Of a stretch of DNA of 32,962 nt, positions 15,543 to 26,098 are shown piece after piece. The notes under the pieces are model-generated. The model saw only the letters and a program-made list of their open reading frames with translations, was not told where the DNA came from and searched no databases. The stretch spans positions 1 to 32,962 of the forward strand of contig JANLHZ010000073.1 in the NCBI GenBank assembly GCA_024653775.1, written 5' to 3'. Both the position numbers and the translations under genes were made by a program. The DNA is from Planctomycetota bacterium. Lineage in GTDB: Bacteria > Planctomycetota > UBA8742 > JACQVU01 > JANLHZ01. The stretch's first letter is position 1. The number at the start of each line of letters is the position of its first letter.

Positions 15543-18500
15543 ATGATTGCAGCGTCGACCAGATTAACCAATTTCCTCACCGCAAAGTGCGGCGAGAGAT
15601 GGCGTTTACTGCCTGAATTACGCTTCGCGCTGGCTCTCGCACTCGTAACGCTGACTGCCTGCGGCGATTCGATTTCCAAATTCGGAATCGATCCGGCGAA
15701 AGTGGAGATCCCGAAGCCGGGCGGGGTTGTAGTGGGTCAGCCTCAAGCGACGGGCGGGCAGGAGCAGCCGATTCCTTCACAACCGGAAGTGGTTGTTCAG
15801 GAACTGTCTCAGGACTCGATTCTGGTTGCTTCCGAGTTTTATGAAGCGAACGAAGTCTCCCGGGAAGACGAAGTGCCAGCGCTCCGGGATGAGTTTTCCT
15901 ACACGTTCGCCAAGGAAGACGGCTCGTACGTCGCGTTCATCACCCCGGAAGCGACGAATTACAAAGACCCGGACGGTCTCCTTCGCCCCATCGATAACTC
16001 GGTAGTCGAGAGTGAAAGCGCGGAGCACCCGGACCATGCTTTCGAGAACACTACCAACGCGCAGAGGTCGTTCTTTCCGAAAGACGCAGGCGGAACTGTA
16101 GTCGTCGAGCATTCAGGCGATACGGGGTCCGTAATTCTGCACGAGGAGCCGGGGATCGCCTGGATAGCGGACGGGATCGGGCGCTATCCAGTCGGAGGGC
16201 GCAAGTCCAGTCTTCCGGTCGCGAGCGGAAACTCGGTAACGTATGACGACGTCTACTACGGCGCTTCGGAGCGTTTCTCCGTAAGCGGAGCGACGATAAA
16301 GCACGAGCTAATTTTGGAGTATCCGCTCGAATCGTCCGGTGGCGGCGCATACCTCGCGCTTTCGGAGATCGTTACGCTTCCAGAGGGCGCAAGTCTTTCG
16401 AGCGTAAACCCCGCGATCGATGGACCCAACGGGACTTCATACCTCGATCTTGTAGTCCTGGACGCCGACGGAAACGAAATCGGATCGTTCCCAAGACCCG
16501 TGGCGATCGCGGAAGGGGTCAAGAAGCCCGCGGATAAAAGCGATGCTTCCGGCGCAGGCAACAAAGGCCGCGACGAATCGGAGTCCAGAACCGCAGTCGG
16601 ACCGCCGCCGCTGACGCAGAGCTTTGGAAGGGCGTCGAGGGGATTCTTTCGGGCGGAGATGCTATCTCCCGGGCGCTACAGGATCGACACCTGTTTCGAC
16701 GGAGAATGGCTCGCTAGCGGGGACATCGTTTATCCCGTGAGCCTCGATCCGACGTACTACGCGAGCGCGACGAACTCGAACGGCGACGTAAACTACTACT
16801 ATCTGAACATCTATCGTAGCTCGGCATTTTTTACCGTAGGTGCTACCGACTACTGGGACTGTGACGACTTCTACGACGGCTACACCGAATTCAACACGAC
16901 GTCTATTCTCGACGGTTCGACCATCAGTGCGCTCAGCCTGTCGTTTTACGTCGAATACGATTACGCAGTCCAGAACGACATTTACATCACGCCGATGTCG
17001 ACGAAGCCAAGCACGAATAATAGCGGATTGTCGCTAAGTGACGACATCAACGACGGGACCGCGTACTACGGGCTCGCGAGTATCGCTTCGACCGGATGGA
17101 GAACCTGGACCATGCCCGCCGCGGCGAGAACGGATATGGCGAACCTGCTCGCGTCGAACTGGTTCGCATTCGGGTTCAGATCTTATGACGTTTACTACTG
17201 CGACGACTACTGCAACATCAGCGGCTGGGGAGACGGCACCCGTTCGTACATCACCGCGACCTACACCTACGGCGGCGCGCACGTATGGATCGGGGGAACG
17301 AGCACCGCATGGGCAACCGCAGCCAACTGGAGCACGGGCACCGTTCCGGGAGCGGGAAACGACGTCGTAATCCCGGGAGGATGCACGTATTATCCGAGCT
17401 TCACATCAGGCACCGCGAATTGCAACCGGTTGACTTTGTTCTCCGGCGCATCGATATCCGTCGCGGGCGGAACGCTCACCTGCGCCAACGACCTCGTTAT
17501 CAACTCCGGTTCGAGCGTTTCGGTGACAAGCGGCACACTTAACGTCAACGGCGCGTCGGGAGCGTACTGGAGCTACAACGGAATCGACTGCTTCGGAACG
17601 TTCACCGCGTCGGGAGGAACCGTCAGCGTGGCGCAGACCTTTGAGCTAGGTGGCGGGACCGCGACATTCTCCGGCGCGACCGCGACGTTCGGCGGATACC
17701 TCTACAACGTCCGCGGATACAATAGCACGATCAACGTGAGCGCGGGTTCCGTAACCTGCGCCAACATCCCGAACTATCAGGGAACCATCAATCACTCGGG
17801 TGGAACCATCTACGATAACGGCTACTACTACGAACAGTACACCGACGGCGGAATCTATTACGGCTCCGGTTCGGCGACGATCCAGTTCCAGGGCGGAGCG
17901 ACGAGCTACATCGACATCGAGCGCACAGAAACCTACTTCCGGAACATGAACGTCACCGGCTCATACTCCTACGGGAATATGGGCGGCGCGACGAATTCGC
18001 AGGACCTCGACATAAACGGAAACCTCAGCGTCACAGGCACGCTGGGCATGGATAAAGACGTCAACATCGATCTCGAAGGGAACGGAACCGTCAGCGGGAC
18101 TTTCAACTGGAGCGGAGCTGGAAACCTGTATCTTTACTGCGGAGGGAACTGGAACTCGAGCGGCGGAAGCGTCACCTACGATACGTATTTCATAATGGAT
18201 GGCGGAACGGGAAAAACGCTCACGTCCGGAGGCGCTAAGCATTTTCTCTATCTCTACGTCGAAAAGTCCGCGGCGGCGAACACCGTTACTTTGAATGGCG
18301 GAGTCAGGTGCGATCACCTCATTCATACGAGAGGAACTCTGGTCTTCAATTCCGCGGACGACGTTTTCGTCGCGGACGGGGTCTACTACGGCTACGGCGG
18401 CGCGGTGCTGCAGATGTCGAACGGAGATCTTCAAGTGAAATGGAGCAGCGCCGGAAGCTACGGTCCCTGGCACGCGAACGGTTCCGACGGATACGGTTCC

Positions 18501-21500
18501 GGCTGGAGCGAAAACATCACAGGCGGAACGATCTCGATTTATGCGTACGGAGTCCACGCGACGTACCGCACCGCGATGTTCGAAGCAGGGTCGAATTTCA
18601 CGCCTACTGGAGGGACGTTCAGATTCCTCGACGCCGCGACGACTGCGCAGACGGTATATCTTAAAATCGCGGAGCCGACCAACTTCAATTTCTACAACCT
18701 GACGATCGATAACTACCGCACGGTGTATCTGGAGAACTCCGCGGGCGAAGTCTGCGACATCAACGGCAGCTTCACGATCAACGCTGGCGGCACGTTCCTC
18801 TCGCAGGGGATTTCGATGGAAGTCGCGGGAGGCTGGACGAACAGCGGCACCTACACTCACGGAAACTCCATCGTCTATTTCGACGGCACCGGCTCGCAGA
18901 GCATAAGCGCCGGGGGTACCGGGGTGTCGAAGGCGTTCTACCGCGTTTACGTCACGGGCGCCGGGACATGCACGATGACGAGCAGCATGCAGGTGGACCA
19001 GAGCTTCTTCGTGCAGGGCGGAACCTTCGCGATAAACAACTACAGCCTCTACACGCTAAACAGCCTCACGGGGTCCGCGACGATTTCCGTCGGCGCGGAG
19101 GTGGATCTTACGGGCGCGAGTTCGTACTGGCGTCCATCCGCGGCGAACAACGGGACGCTCACGATAAGCGGTACGCTCGACCTGAACGCGGGCGCGGTCA
19201 GCACCGACGCGGCGATGGTGCTCGCGGCGGGGGGCGTCGTAAACCAGGACGGCGGAACTCTCGGCGTCGGCGACAACTTCACGATCAACGGCGATTACAA
19301 CGGAAACGCGGGAACGCTCCGCGGAAGGTCGGACGGCGACGCGTCCACGCCGCAGATTACAATCAACGTGGCTGGCACGTACTGCTACGATTTCTTCTCG
19401 GATGGCGGCACCACAGGAACGCCGACGACGCTTAACGGAACGCAGTCGCTGACGGTGCTGAACAGCGTATCGATTCCGTCCGGCGACGAGCTAAGCATGA
19501 ACGGAGTAGCCCTCCTCGTCGGCGGCAACTGGACCAACGCGGGGACATTCACACACGGGAGCAACATCGTTACCTTCAACGGCACGGGAACGCAAACGAT
19601 CATCGCCGGCGGAACAGGCGCAGGATACAGGTTCTACGACGTCTACGTGTCGAACGCGGGAACCACCCAACTCGGCGGAAATTTGGAGGTCGAGCGCAAT
19701 TTCCAGGTGCAGGGCGGCATTTTCGCCGTCAACAACTACAGCCTCTATACGCTAAACGTGGCCGCGGGGTCCGCGTCGATTTCCGCCGGAGCGGAGGTGG
19801 ATATGACGGGCGCAAGCTCGTACTGGAGAGCGGCGGATCAGAACAACGGAACCCTTACCATCAGCGGTACGCTCGACCTGAACGCTGGCAACTTCACAAC
19901 CGACTCGAGCGTCACCCTCGCAGCCGGTGGCGTCGTCAATCAGGACGGAGGCACGATCGGAGTCGGCGACAACCTTACCATCAACGGCGACTTCAACGGT
20001 AACGCGGGCACGCTGCGCGGAAGGTCGGACGGCGAAGGCGTCTCGCCGCAGATCATAGTCAACGTCGCCGGAACGTACTGCTACGATTTCTTCACGGACG
20101 GAGGCGATACGGGAACTCCGACGGCTATGAGCGGTTCACAGCCGCTGACGGTCTTGCACGACGTTTCGATTCCTGCGGGAGACGAACTCAGCGCGGGAAG
20201 CGTAACGATATACGTCGCGGGAAACTGGACCAACAACGGAACCTTTACCGAGGGCACGAGCACAATCGACTTTAACGGCTCGTCTTCGAGCGCCTTGAGC
20301 GGCACTTTGAACTTCTACAACCTCATAATGTCGAAATCCTCGACGTCCTACGACGTCACGCCAGGCGCCACGATGACCGTCGGCAATAATTTCGCAATCT
20401 CGGGCGGAAACCTCGCGAACGGATCGTACACGCACGTTATCGGCGGAAACTGCACAAAGTCCGGAGGCAGGATCACTATGACGCTCGCCGCGTGCGCGCT
20501 CGACATCGCTGGCAACTTCACCAACTCCGCGGGCGACGTTTCGATCTCGGGAGGCGGAAGACTTCTCGTGGCGGGGAACGTTGCGATCAGCGGTAACAAC
20601 TCTTTCGTCCCTTCGGACGTGCGTCTGCATATGGACGGCTCTGGCACGCAAACGATCTCCATGTCCGGAACGAACAACAAGATCGCGAATTATCTCTACT
20701 CTTCGTCGGGCGGAACCGTGCAGGCGACGAGCGCGCTCAGCATATATCATCTGATTCACACGACGGGCGGGTTCGACGTCAACGGGCAGACGATCACAAC
20801 CGACGGCGTCTACTACGGATATTCAGGCGCCACGCTCACAATGGCAAGCGGCACTATGAACATCGGTCAGAACGGTTACGGCGGAGGCACTTACAGCCCC
20901 TGGTACTGCGCAAGCGGATGGAGCGAAAACATTTCGGGCGGCACGGTTAATCTTAGGGGAGCGAGTCACGCTACTTACGGAAACGCCGGATTCGACTCGG
21001 GATGCAACTTCACGCCGACGGGGGGGACGTTCAATCTGATCGGAAACGACGCCACGAAGGAAATCTGGGTCGGCGAAGCGACGAACTTCAACTTCTACAA
21101 CCTCGGGATGGGGGATGGCACGAACGCGACGAACGTCACTCTCAGAAACGTCGGCGGGCAGCAGGCTCTCGACGTGAACGGAACGCTGACGATAAACGCA
21201 AACGCGACTTTCACCTCGAACAGTAAACCCGTGGAGGTCGCCGTGAACTGGACGAATGGCGGCACGTTCGCGCAGGGAACCGGGATGGTTACATTCGACG
21301 GAAGCGCCGCGCAGGTCATCGGCGGATCGACCACGACGACGTTCTACGACCTCATCGTGAACAACACCGCGGGCAGTCCGAGCGATTCGGTGGACGTCGA
21401 TCCTTCGGGCGCGGTGAACGCCACGGGAACGCTCACCGTGAACGACGGGCAGTTCTCGCCGGCGACGGGAAGCGCCTTCGCAAACGTCACCGTAAACGCG

Positions 21501-24500
21501 GCGGGGATTTTGAAGCCCGACGCTTCCGCCACGATAAACGTCACCGGCGGCTGGACGAATAACGGAACGTTCACCCACAACTCCGGAACCGTGAATTTCA
21601 GCGGATCGTCGAACCAGACGATCTCCGGAAGCGGCGGCCTCGCCTTTGGAGGGATCAGCGTAAACAACACCGGAGACCCCGCGAGCGTCTACGTGCAACC
21701 TTCCGGCGCGCACTCTATGACGTCGCTCACCGTAAGCGACGGATGGTTCGACTGCGCGGGACAGACATGCACGATCACGGGAAACGTCTCCGTCGCGGCG
21801 TCGCAGCGCTGGTCGCTAAGCACGGTAGCGGGGGCGACGAATCTCGTAACCGTCGGCGGGAACGTCACGAACAGCGGTACGCTCGACGCGGGCGACGTCG
21901 GCACAGTGAACCAGACGACGGCCCTCGACGTTGCGGGCAATTTCACCTCGACCGGTACCGTGAACGTCACCGACCGCTGGATGATGTGCGCGGGCAACTG
22001 GGCGACATCGGGAACATATAACGGAAGCGGTGCGCAGATCCATCTCGACGCCGCGTCGGGAACTACGACGATTTCGCATTCCGCGGGCGGAACCGGACTC
22101 GGAACTATCGTGCCGCGCGGAGACACCGCCGCCCCGGCAAGCATCACGCGGGTCGTGCAGCTTGCGACAAACGTGACCGCGGCGGGACTACACATCGGAT
22201 GGGGATCTGACGGCGCCGTCCTCGATCTCAACAACAATACCTTCTCCACCAGCGCGTCCGTCACGATCCACTGGGGACGTATCGTGCTGGATCAGGCGTC
22301 TGACGTTCTATCCAGCGTCGGAATGACGGTCGGCAATTGGAATTACTCCGTTAACAGCGCAAACGGCTCGCAGTTCGTTCAGTCGAACGGGACGTTCACC
22401 TCCACCGGAAACGTGGCAGTCGTCGTTTCAGGGAACACCACCGCGGCGACGATGACAATATCCGGAGGCACATTCAATATTAACGGGAATCTTGCAAACA
22501 TAATGCTCGTATACGGGACGCTCAATGTTTCAGGCGGAACGCTTAACGTCGGCAGAGCCGCGACCGACAGTACCTCCGATATTCAGATTGCAAGGTCTCC
22601 GTACAACACGGCTGGAGCCGCGAACTTCAGCGGCGGCACAGTGAGCGTTGTGGACCAGGTAAAAGTATGGAACGCGTCGACGTTCAGTATGTCCGGAACC
22701 GCGGTTCTTAACGCGGGATCTTTCACCGGCGCGAACGCCGGCTCCGCGGGACCGAAGTTCGGCCTCAACAGCGGCTGCACCTTCAATATGACGGGCGGCA
22801 CGCTAAACGTTCAGCGAGAGAACTTCTCTGGCGGACAGCCGTCTTTCTATCTCGACTCAGCATCGACCACAAGCATTACAGGAGGAGTCATAAAGTTTGC
22901 AAACTCCTCCACGAACAACGTCCCGACAAAGTTCACCACGGGCGGAAAGACGCTTTACAGAGTCGAAATCGACATGACCAGCAGCGCGTATACGGTTACG
23001 CCGTATACAAATGCGGTCGCGCTTTCAGAGAATCTGAACGTGACCACGGGAATATACAGCGGTAACGCTCTCAATACAACCGTAGGCGGGGATCTTAGCG
23101 TCGGCGCGCTCGGAACTTTGAACGTGGCCGGCGAAACCGTCACCGTAAGCGGAGGAACCTCGATCGTCACCGGCGGGACTGTGGCTCTTTCAAGCGGGGC
23201 TATGTCGCTTTCCGGCGATTTCTCCAACAGCGGCACGTTCACCCATTCGGCGGGAACCCTCACGTTCCCCGGAACCACGAACGTTAACGGATCGACCTCG
23301 ACGTCGTTCGGGGATGCCACGATCACTGGAAGCGTCACGATGAGCGGCGCGACGAGCGCGACGTTCGCGAATATCACTCTCACCGGCGGAACCCTCGCAG
23401 CGGCCTCGAAGACGATAAACGTTTCCGGAGACATTTCGGAAAGCGGAACCACGACGATCAGCGCGACCACGGGAACGATCAACCTTGCGGGCGCGAGCGG
23501 TATACCCTCCGGCACGAACACGGTAAGCCTTGGCGCGACTTCCACCGTGAACCATAATCGCGCGGGCGCGCAGGCGCTGGGCGCGTTCACCTACGGGAAC
23601 CTGACGCTCAGCGGCTCCGGCGCGAAAACGCCAGGCGGAAACGTAGTCGCGGCCGGAAATTTGAATGTCGGCGCGGGGACGTCGTTCCCCTTCGGCGCGA
23701 ATCAGTCCCTCACGGTGGGCGGGACCGCGACCGTGAGCGGCGATCTTTCGATGGCGGGAACAAGCGGGAATCCGGCGATGCTCCTCAAATCCGGCGGAGG
23801 CTCGCTCTCGCTCGCTCTCGGTTCCGCGGCGTCGCTCACGCTAAGTAGCGCGACAAACGGCACAGGCGCGGGCAACGCGACGTCCTACGCGATCTCCGGC
23901 GGCGGGGCGAACGCAAGCGTCACAGTATCCGACGTTGCGTTCGACTACTTCCAGAGCGGGATGACGGCGTATCTCGACTTCCAGACGGGGTTCACCGGTA
24001 GCGAAATCGACGTCCAGAATCCGTACTTCGGGAACTCCAGCAACACTGTCGGCGCGAGGAACGTCAAGGTTGCCAGCGCCGGATCGCCGCTCGTTCTCGT
24101 CTTCGGCGGAGGCGGACGCATTTACGGCGAGGAGTACGACATCGACGCGAACAAGCGGGTGCGGTTCTACGCGAATTCGCCAGAATACACGAACGCGACG
24201 ACCGGCGCGACCTACGGTTCCCTCAGCGCCGCGATTTCCGCCGCGACCGCCGGCGACGTAATCCGCGGATCGTCAGGCGTTCCCTGCTTTGGCGACTTCA
24301 CGATCGACAAGCAGCTAATCCTCGAAGAAATTCTAGTGGTCGGAAATCTTTCATGCTCGGTGAACACCGTCACGATCAGAAACAGCTTCGTCAGCGGCAA
24401 CGTCGGAAGCGTCGGCGGCGAGTTCCGCTACGTCTACCATTGCAGCGTCGACGGTGACATTCACGCGACCGGAGCCGCGGGCGACGGCGCGGCGAACTAC

Positions 24501-26093
24501 AATCTGCTCACGGGGACGATCACGCTTGCGTCGGGCGCGACAAAGAATCAGAACCTCGAAAGCGTAATGGCGTCAACCTACTGGGTAAACGCGACGATCT
24601 ATGATTTCCACCTCAAGTCCACCGCGGCAGCCGCAATCGACCAGGCGACCGCGTCATCCGAGGCGCGCGATTTCGACGGTCAGACTAGATCGACCGTGGA
24701 TACAGATCCCGACATCGGCGCCGACGAGCGCATTTCGACCAACCTGGGTGGAGTGATCTGGGAAATCGACAACGTCGGTCCGATAAGTTATTCGTATATT
24801 AGTTTCGCCGGAGACAATCTCTACTGGGTTGCCACTGCCGCGTCGGACGGCGTCGGGGACTGGTCAAACTCGCTTGTCGCGCTTGACTCGGGCACGGGAG
24901 CGGTGGTCGCGGGAATACGCGGCTCCGGCACGAATTCGGGCTTCGCGAACTCGCTGCTGACGTTCTCCGGAAGCGTCAGTTACATCAACGTGATGCGCGT
25001 CGCGTCCGGAAAGTACGATCTCTACATCATCTACGACTCAGACGACGACGGACGTAGCGACCGTCTCTCCAAGATAACCGTTCCGTACAGCGGGACCCTC
25101 AGCCCGTCGAACCGTCCGACATGGGCTAGCGCAAGCGTCGAGTGGACCTTCGACGTCAGCGAAGGCCCGATTTCGGGTCCGACGTTCAACTTCGTCAGCT
25201 CCGGGATTTTCGACGTCTACTTCATCGCAGACAGTAACGCTAGCGGGTCGGACACTCCGTACGCGAACGGACTCCCCGCGCTGTACCGCATCGACAACAA
25301 CCCCGCGTCGGGCACTTACGGCGACGTAGTAGACTCGGACCAGCGCGCGGGCACGCCCCACTACAACTATCAATATGCCGTGAGCATTTTCGTGCCGGGC
25401 GAGCTGATTTGCGCGCTGAAGCCGAACGCAGCGATCGACTACGACGTCGTCCGGATCAACGCTTCGACGCTGGCGACTCTCGCGGAACACAACGTCGGCG
25501 TAAACGGAATCGCGGCCTCGCCGACGCCCGGAAACCTCGGCACGAGCGAAATGTGGATTCTCGGCGGGGACGACACGTTCTACCGCGTCGATATGTCCGG
25601 CCCTGCGAACGATTCGCCTTTCGATCCGTTCGACATAGGCGCGGGCATCGCAGCGGTGGATAACGCTTCGACGATCGAAGCTCCTCCAAGGACCATGTCT
25701 AATACGAACTGGATCTTCGGCGGGTACAGCGAATCCGGCAGAAGCTATCTCTTCAAGGTCAATCACACGAGCGGCGGAACCGACAACGACTGGATCGCGG
25801 CGGCAAGCGCTCGCGACGCGCAGATGATGACGGGCAGCGTACTTTCGAGCGGTATCTGGTACGATCGTCTGAACAGCCACGTCTGGGCGGTGACGGATGA
25901 GGGCTATCTTTACGCGTTCTACTGCCCGAACGTCGCCGCGGCGAACGGAGACGACGGTAACGTCCGCGCGGGCTATCCGGTGCGAATTTCCGACGCGAAC
26001 GTGCGCTACGTCAAATGGGGGTTCAGCGCTCCGGTACCCGTGCTTTACCTTTCGCTCGAGAGTGGAAGAACTCTTGCGATCCGCATAAAATAA
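15543..26093 (+). CDS. Giant surface lipoprotein 2, paralogue of the preceding gene
   Basis: 3516 residues, uninterrupted. A basic N-region (RLTNFLTAKCGERWRLL) leads into LRFALALALVTLTA|C, a lipoprotein signal peptide. The N-terminal domain matches paralogue 1 (EFYEANEVSREDEVPALR), followed by a DNRLRE-like domain and WIGGTSTAWATAANWSTG (about 17283). The jelly-roll-like domain of paralogue 1 is missing. A longer solenoid-like middle (about 17400-23760) follows, with WTN.GTFT.G units, an exact 232-codon tandem duplication and a second duplicated module (VYYGY...SGWSENI). The last ~775 residues align colinearly with paralogue 1, including the DFDGQTR...DIGADER signature and the propeller candidate ending LSLESGRTLAIRIK. 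There is no autotransporter barrel, LPXTG motif or typical type IX sorting tail; attachment presumably relies on the N-terminal lipid. A 270-nt gap from paralogue 1 permits separate expression. Role unknown. Confidence 0.85.
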   Translation: MIAASTRLTNFLTAKCGERWRLLPELRFALALALVTLTACGDSISKFGIDPAKVEIPKPGGVVVGQPQATGGQEQPIPSQPEVVVQELSQDSILVASEFYEANEVSREDEVPALRDEFSYTFAKEDGSYVAFITPEATNYKDPDGLLRPIDNSVVESESAEHPDHAFENTTNAQRSFFPKDAGGTVVVEHSGDTGSVILHEEPGIAWIADGIGRYPVGGRKSSLPVASGNSVTYDDVYYGASERFSVSGATIKHELILEYPLESSGGGAYLALSEIVTLPEGASLSSVNPAIDGPNGTSYLDLVVLDADGNEIGSFPRPVAIAEGVKKPADKSDASGAGNKGRDESESRTAVGPPPLTQSFGRASRGFFRAEMLSPGRYRIDTCFDGEWLASGDIVYPVSLDPTYYASATNSNGDVNYYYLNIYRSSAFFTVGATDYWDCDDFYDGYTEFNTTSILDGSTISALSLSFYVEYDYAVQNDIYITPMSTKPSTNNSGLSLSDDINDGTAYYGLASIASTGWRTWTMPAAARTDMANLLASNWFAFGFRSYDVYYCDDYCNISGWGDGTRSYITATYTYGGAHVWIGGTSTAWATAANWSTGTVPGAGNDVVIPGGCTYYPSFTSGTANCNRLTLFSGASISVAGGTLTCANDLVINSGSSVSVTSGTLNVNGASGAYWSYNGIDCFGTFTASGGTVSVAQTFELGGGTATFSGATATFGGYLYNVRGYNSTINVSAGSVTCANIPNYQGTINHSGGTIYDNGYYYEQYTDGGIYYGSGSATIQFQGGATSYIDIERTETYFRNMNVTGSYSYGNMGGATNSQDLDINGNLSVTGTLGMDKDVNIDLEGNGTVSGTFNWSGAGNLYLYCGGNWNSSGGSVTYDTYFIMDGGTGKTLTSGGAKHFLYLYVEKSAAANTVTLNGGVRCDHLIHTRGTLVFNSADDVFVADGVYYGYGGAVLQMSNGDLQVKWSSAGSYGPWHANGSDGYGSGWSENITGGTISIYAYGVHATYRTAMFEAGSNFTPTGGTFRFLDAATTAQTVYLKIAEPTNFNFYNLTIDNYRTVYLENSAGEVCDINGSFTINAGGTFLSQGISMEVAGGWTNSGTYTHGNSIVYFDGTGSQSISAGGTGVSKAFYRVYVTGAGTCTMTSSMQVDQSFFVQGGTFAINNYSLYTLNSLTGSATISVGAEVDLTGASSYWRPSAANNGTLTISGTLDLNAGAVSTDAAMVLAAGGVVNQDGGTLGVGDNFTINGDYNGNAGTLRGRSDGDASTPQITINVAGTYCYDFFSDGGTTGTPTTLNGTQSLTVLNSVSIPSGDELSMNGVALLVGGNWTNAGTFTHGSNIVTFNGTGTQTIIAGGTGAGYRFYDVYVSNAGTTQLGGNLEVERNFQVQGGIFAVNNYSLYTLNVAAGSASISAGAEVDMTGASSYWRAADQNNGTLTISGTLDLNAGNFTTDSSVTLAAGGVVNQDGGTIGVGDNLTINGDFNGNAGTLRGRSDGEGVSPQIIVNVAGTYCYDFFTDGGDTGTPTAMSGSQPLTVLHDVSIPAGDELSAGSVTIYVAGNWTNNGTFTEGTSTIDFNGSSSSALSGTLNFYNLIMSKSSTSYDVTPGATMTVGNNFAISGGNLANGSYTHVIGGNCTKSGGRITMTLAACALDIAGNFTNSAGDVSISGGGRLLVAGNVAISGNNSFVPSDVRLHMDGSGTQTISMSGTNNKIANYLYSSSGGTVQATSALSIYHLIHTTGGFDVNGQTITTDGVYYGYSGATLTMASGTMNIGQNGYGGGTYSPWYCASGWSENISGGTVNLRGASHATYGNAGFDSGCNFTPTGGTFNLIGNDATKEIWVGEATNFNFYNLGMGDGTNATNVTLRNVGGQQALDVNGTLTINANATFTSNSKPVEVAVNWTNGGTFAQGTGMVTFDGSAAQVIGGSTTTTFYDLIVNNTAGSPSDSVDVDPSGAVNATGTLTVNDGQFSPATGSAFANVTVNAAGILKPDASATINVTGGWTNNGTFTHNSGTVNFSGSSNQTISGSGGLAFGGISVNNTGDPASVYVQPSGAHSMTSLTVSDGWFDCAGQTCTITGNVSVAASQRWSLSTVAGATNLVTVGGNVTNSGTLDAGDVGTVNQTTALDVAGNFTSTGTVNVTDRWMMCAGNWATSGTYNGSGAQIHLDAASGTTTISHSAGGTGLGTIVPRGDTAAPASITRVVQLATNVTAAGLHIGWGSDGAVLDLNNNTFSTSASVTIHWGRIVLDQASDVLSSVGMTVGNWNYSVNSANGSQFVQSNGTFTSTGNVAVVVSGNTTAATMTISGGTFNINGNLANIMLVYGTLNVSGGTLNVGRAATDSTSDIQIARSPYNTAGAANFSGGTVSVVDQVKVWNASTFSMSGTAVLNAGSFTGANAGSAGPKFGLNSGCTFNMTGGTLNVQRENFSGGQPSFYLDSASTTSITGGVIKFANSSTNNVPTKFTTGGKTLYRVEIDMTSSAYTVTPYTNAVALSENLNVTTGIYSGNALNTTVGGDLSVGALGTLNVAGETVTVSGGTSIVTGGTVALSSGAMSLSGDFSNSGTFTHSAGTLTFPGTTNVNGSTSTSFGDATITGSVTMSGATSATFANITLTGGTLAAASKTINVSGDISESGTTTISATTGTINLAGASGIPSGTNTVSLGATSTVNHNRAGAQALGAFTYGNLTLSGSGAKTPGGNVVAAGNLNVGAGTSFPFGANQSLTVGGTATVSGDLSMAGTSGNPAMLLKSGGGSLSLALGSAASLTLSSATNGTGAGNATSYAISGGGANASVTVSDVAFDYFQSGMTAYLDFQTGFTGSEIDVQNPYFGNSSNTVGARNVKVASAGSPLVLVFGGGGRIYGEEYDIDANKRVRFYANSPEYTNATTGATYGSLSAAISAATAGDVIRGSSGVPCFGDFTIDKQLILEEILVVGNLSCSVNTVTIRNSFVSGNVGSVGGEFRYVYHCSVDGDIHATGAAGDGAANYNLLTGTITLASGATKNQNLESVMASTYWVNATIYDFHLKSTAAAAIDQATASSEARDFDGQTRSTVDTDPDIGADERISTNLGGVIWEIDNVGPISYSYISFAGDNLYWVATAASDGVGDWSNSLVALDSGTGAVVAGIRGSGTNSGFANSLLTFSGSVSYINVMRVASGKYDLYIIYDSDDDGRSDRLSKITVPYSGTLSPSNRPTWASASVEWTFDVSEGPISGPTFNFVSSGIFDVYFIADSNASGSDTPYANGLPALYRIDNNPASGTYGDVVDSDQRAGTPHYNYQYAVSIFVPGELICALKPNAAIDYDVVRINASTLATLAEHNVGVNGIAASPTPGNLGTSEMWILGGDDTFYRVDMSGPANDSPFDPFDIGAGIAAVDNASTIEAPPRTMSNTNWIFGGYSESGRSYLFKVNHTSGGTDNDWIAAASARDAQMMTGSVLSSGIWYDRLNSHVWAVTDEGYLYAFYCPNVAAANGDDGNVRAGYPVRISDANVRYVKWGFSAPVPVLYLSLESGRTLAIRIK
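18375..21103 (+). repeat. Two copies of a 'VYYGY...NFTPTGGTF...NFNFYNL' module in giant protein 2
   Basis: Copy 1 runs about 18375-18701 and copy 2 about 20802-21104. Both read DGVYYGY.GA.L.M, then SGWSENI.GGT (GSGWSENITGG, ASGWSENISGG), HATY, NFTPTGGTF and NFNFYNL, each preceded by HLIHT and followed by a WTN.GT unit. The offset changes from 2427 to 2403 bp across the module, so indels have accumulated. The two copies flank the 696-bp tandem duplication. Confidence 0.75.
18822..20213 (+). repeat. Exact-length 696-bp (232-codon) tandem duplication in giant protein 2
   Basis: Unit 1 is 18822-19517 and unit 2 is 19518-20213. Independent landmarks all sit exactly 696 bp apart: V.G.WTN.GT.THG, NNYSLYTLN (19035 and 19731), GASSYWR, LTISGTLDLNAG, GVVNQDGGT.GVGDN, and GNAGTLRGRSDG (AAGG at 19325 and 20021). 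No indel is detectable. A third partial start (VAGNWTNNGTFTEG) begins at 20214. Nucleotide similarity is high but many third positions differ, so the event is recent relative to the other internal duplications though not brand new. Confidence 0.9.
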
Positions 26094-26098
26094 TGCCT

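Noticed and set aside
23809-23822. Short CTCGCT repeats in giant gene 2 as a phase-variation tract
   Set aside because: Only a few imperfect hexamer units, in frame and within a Ser/Leu-rich stretch; too short to argue for slippage control.
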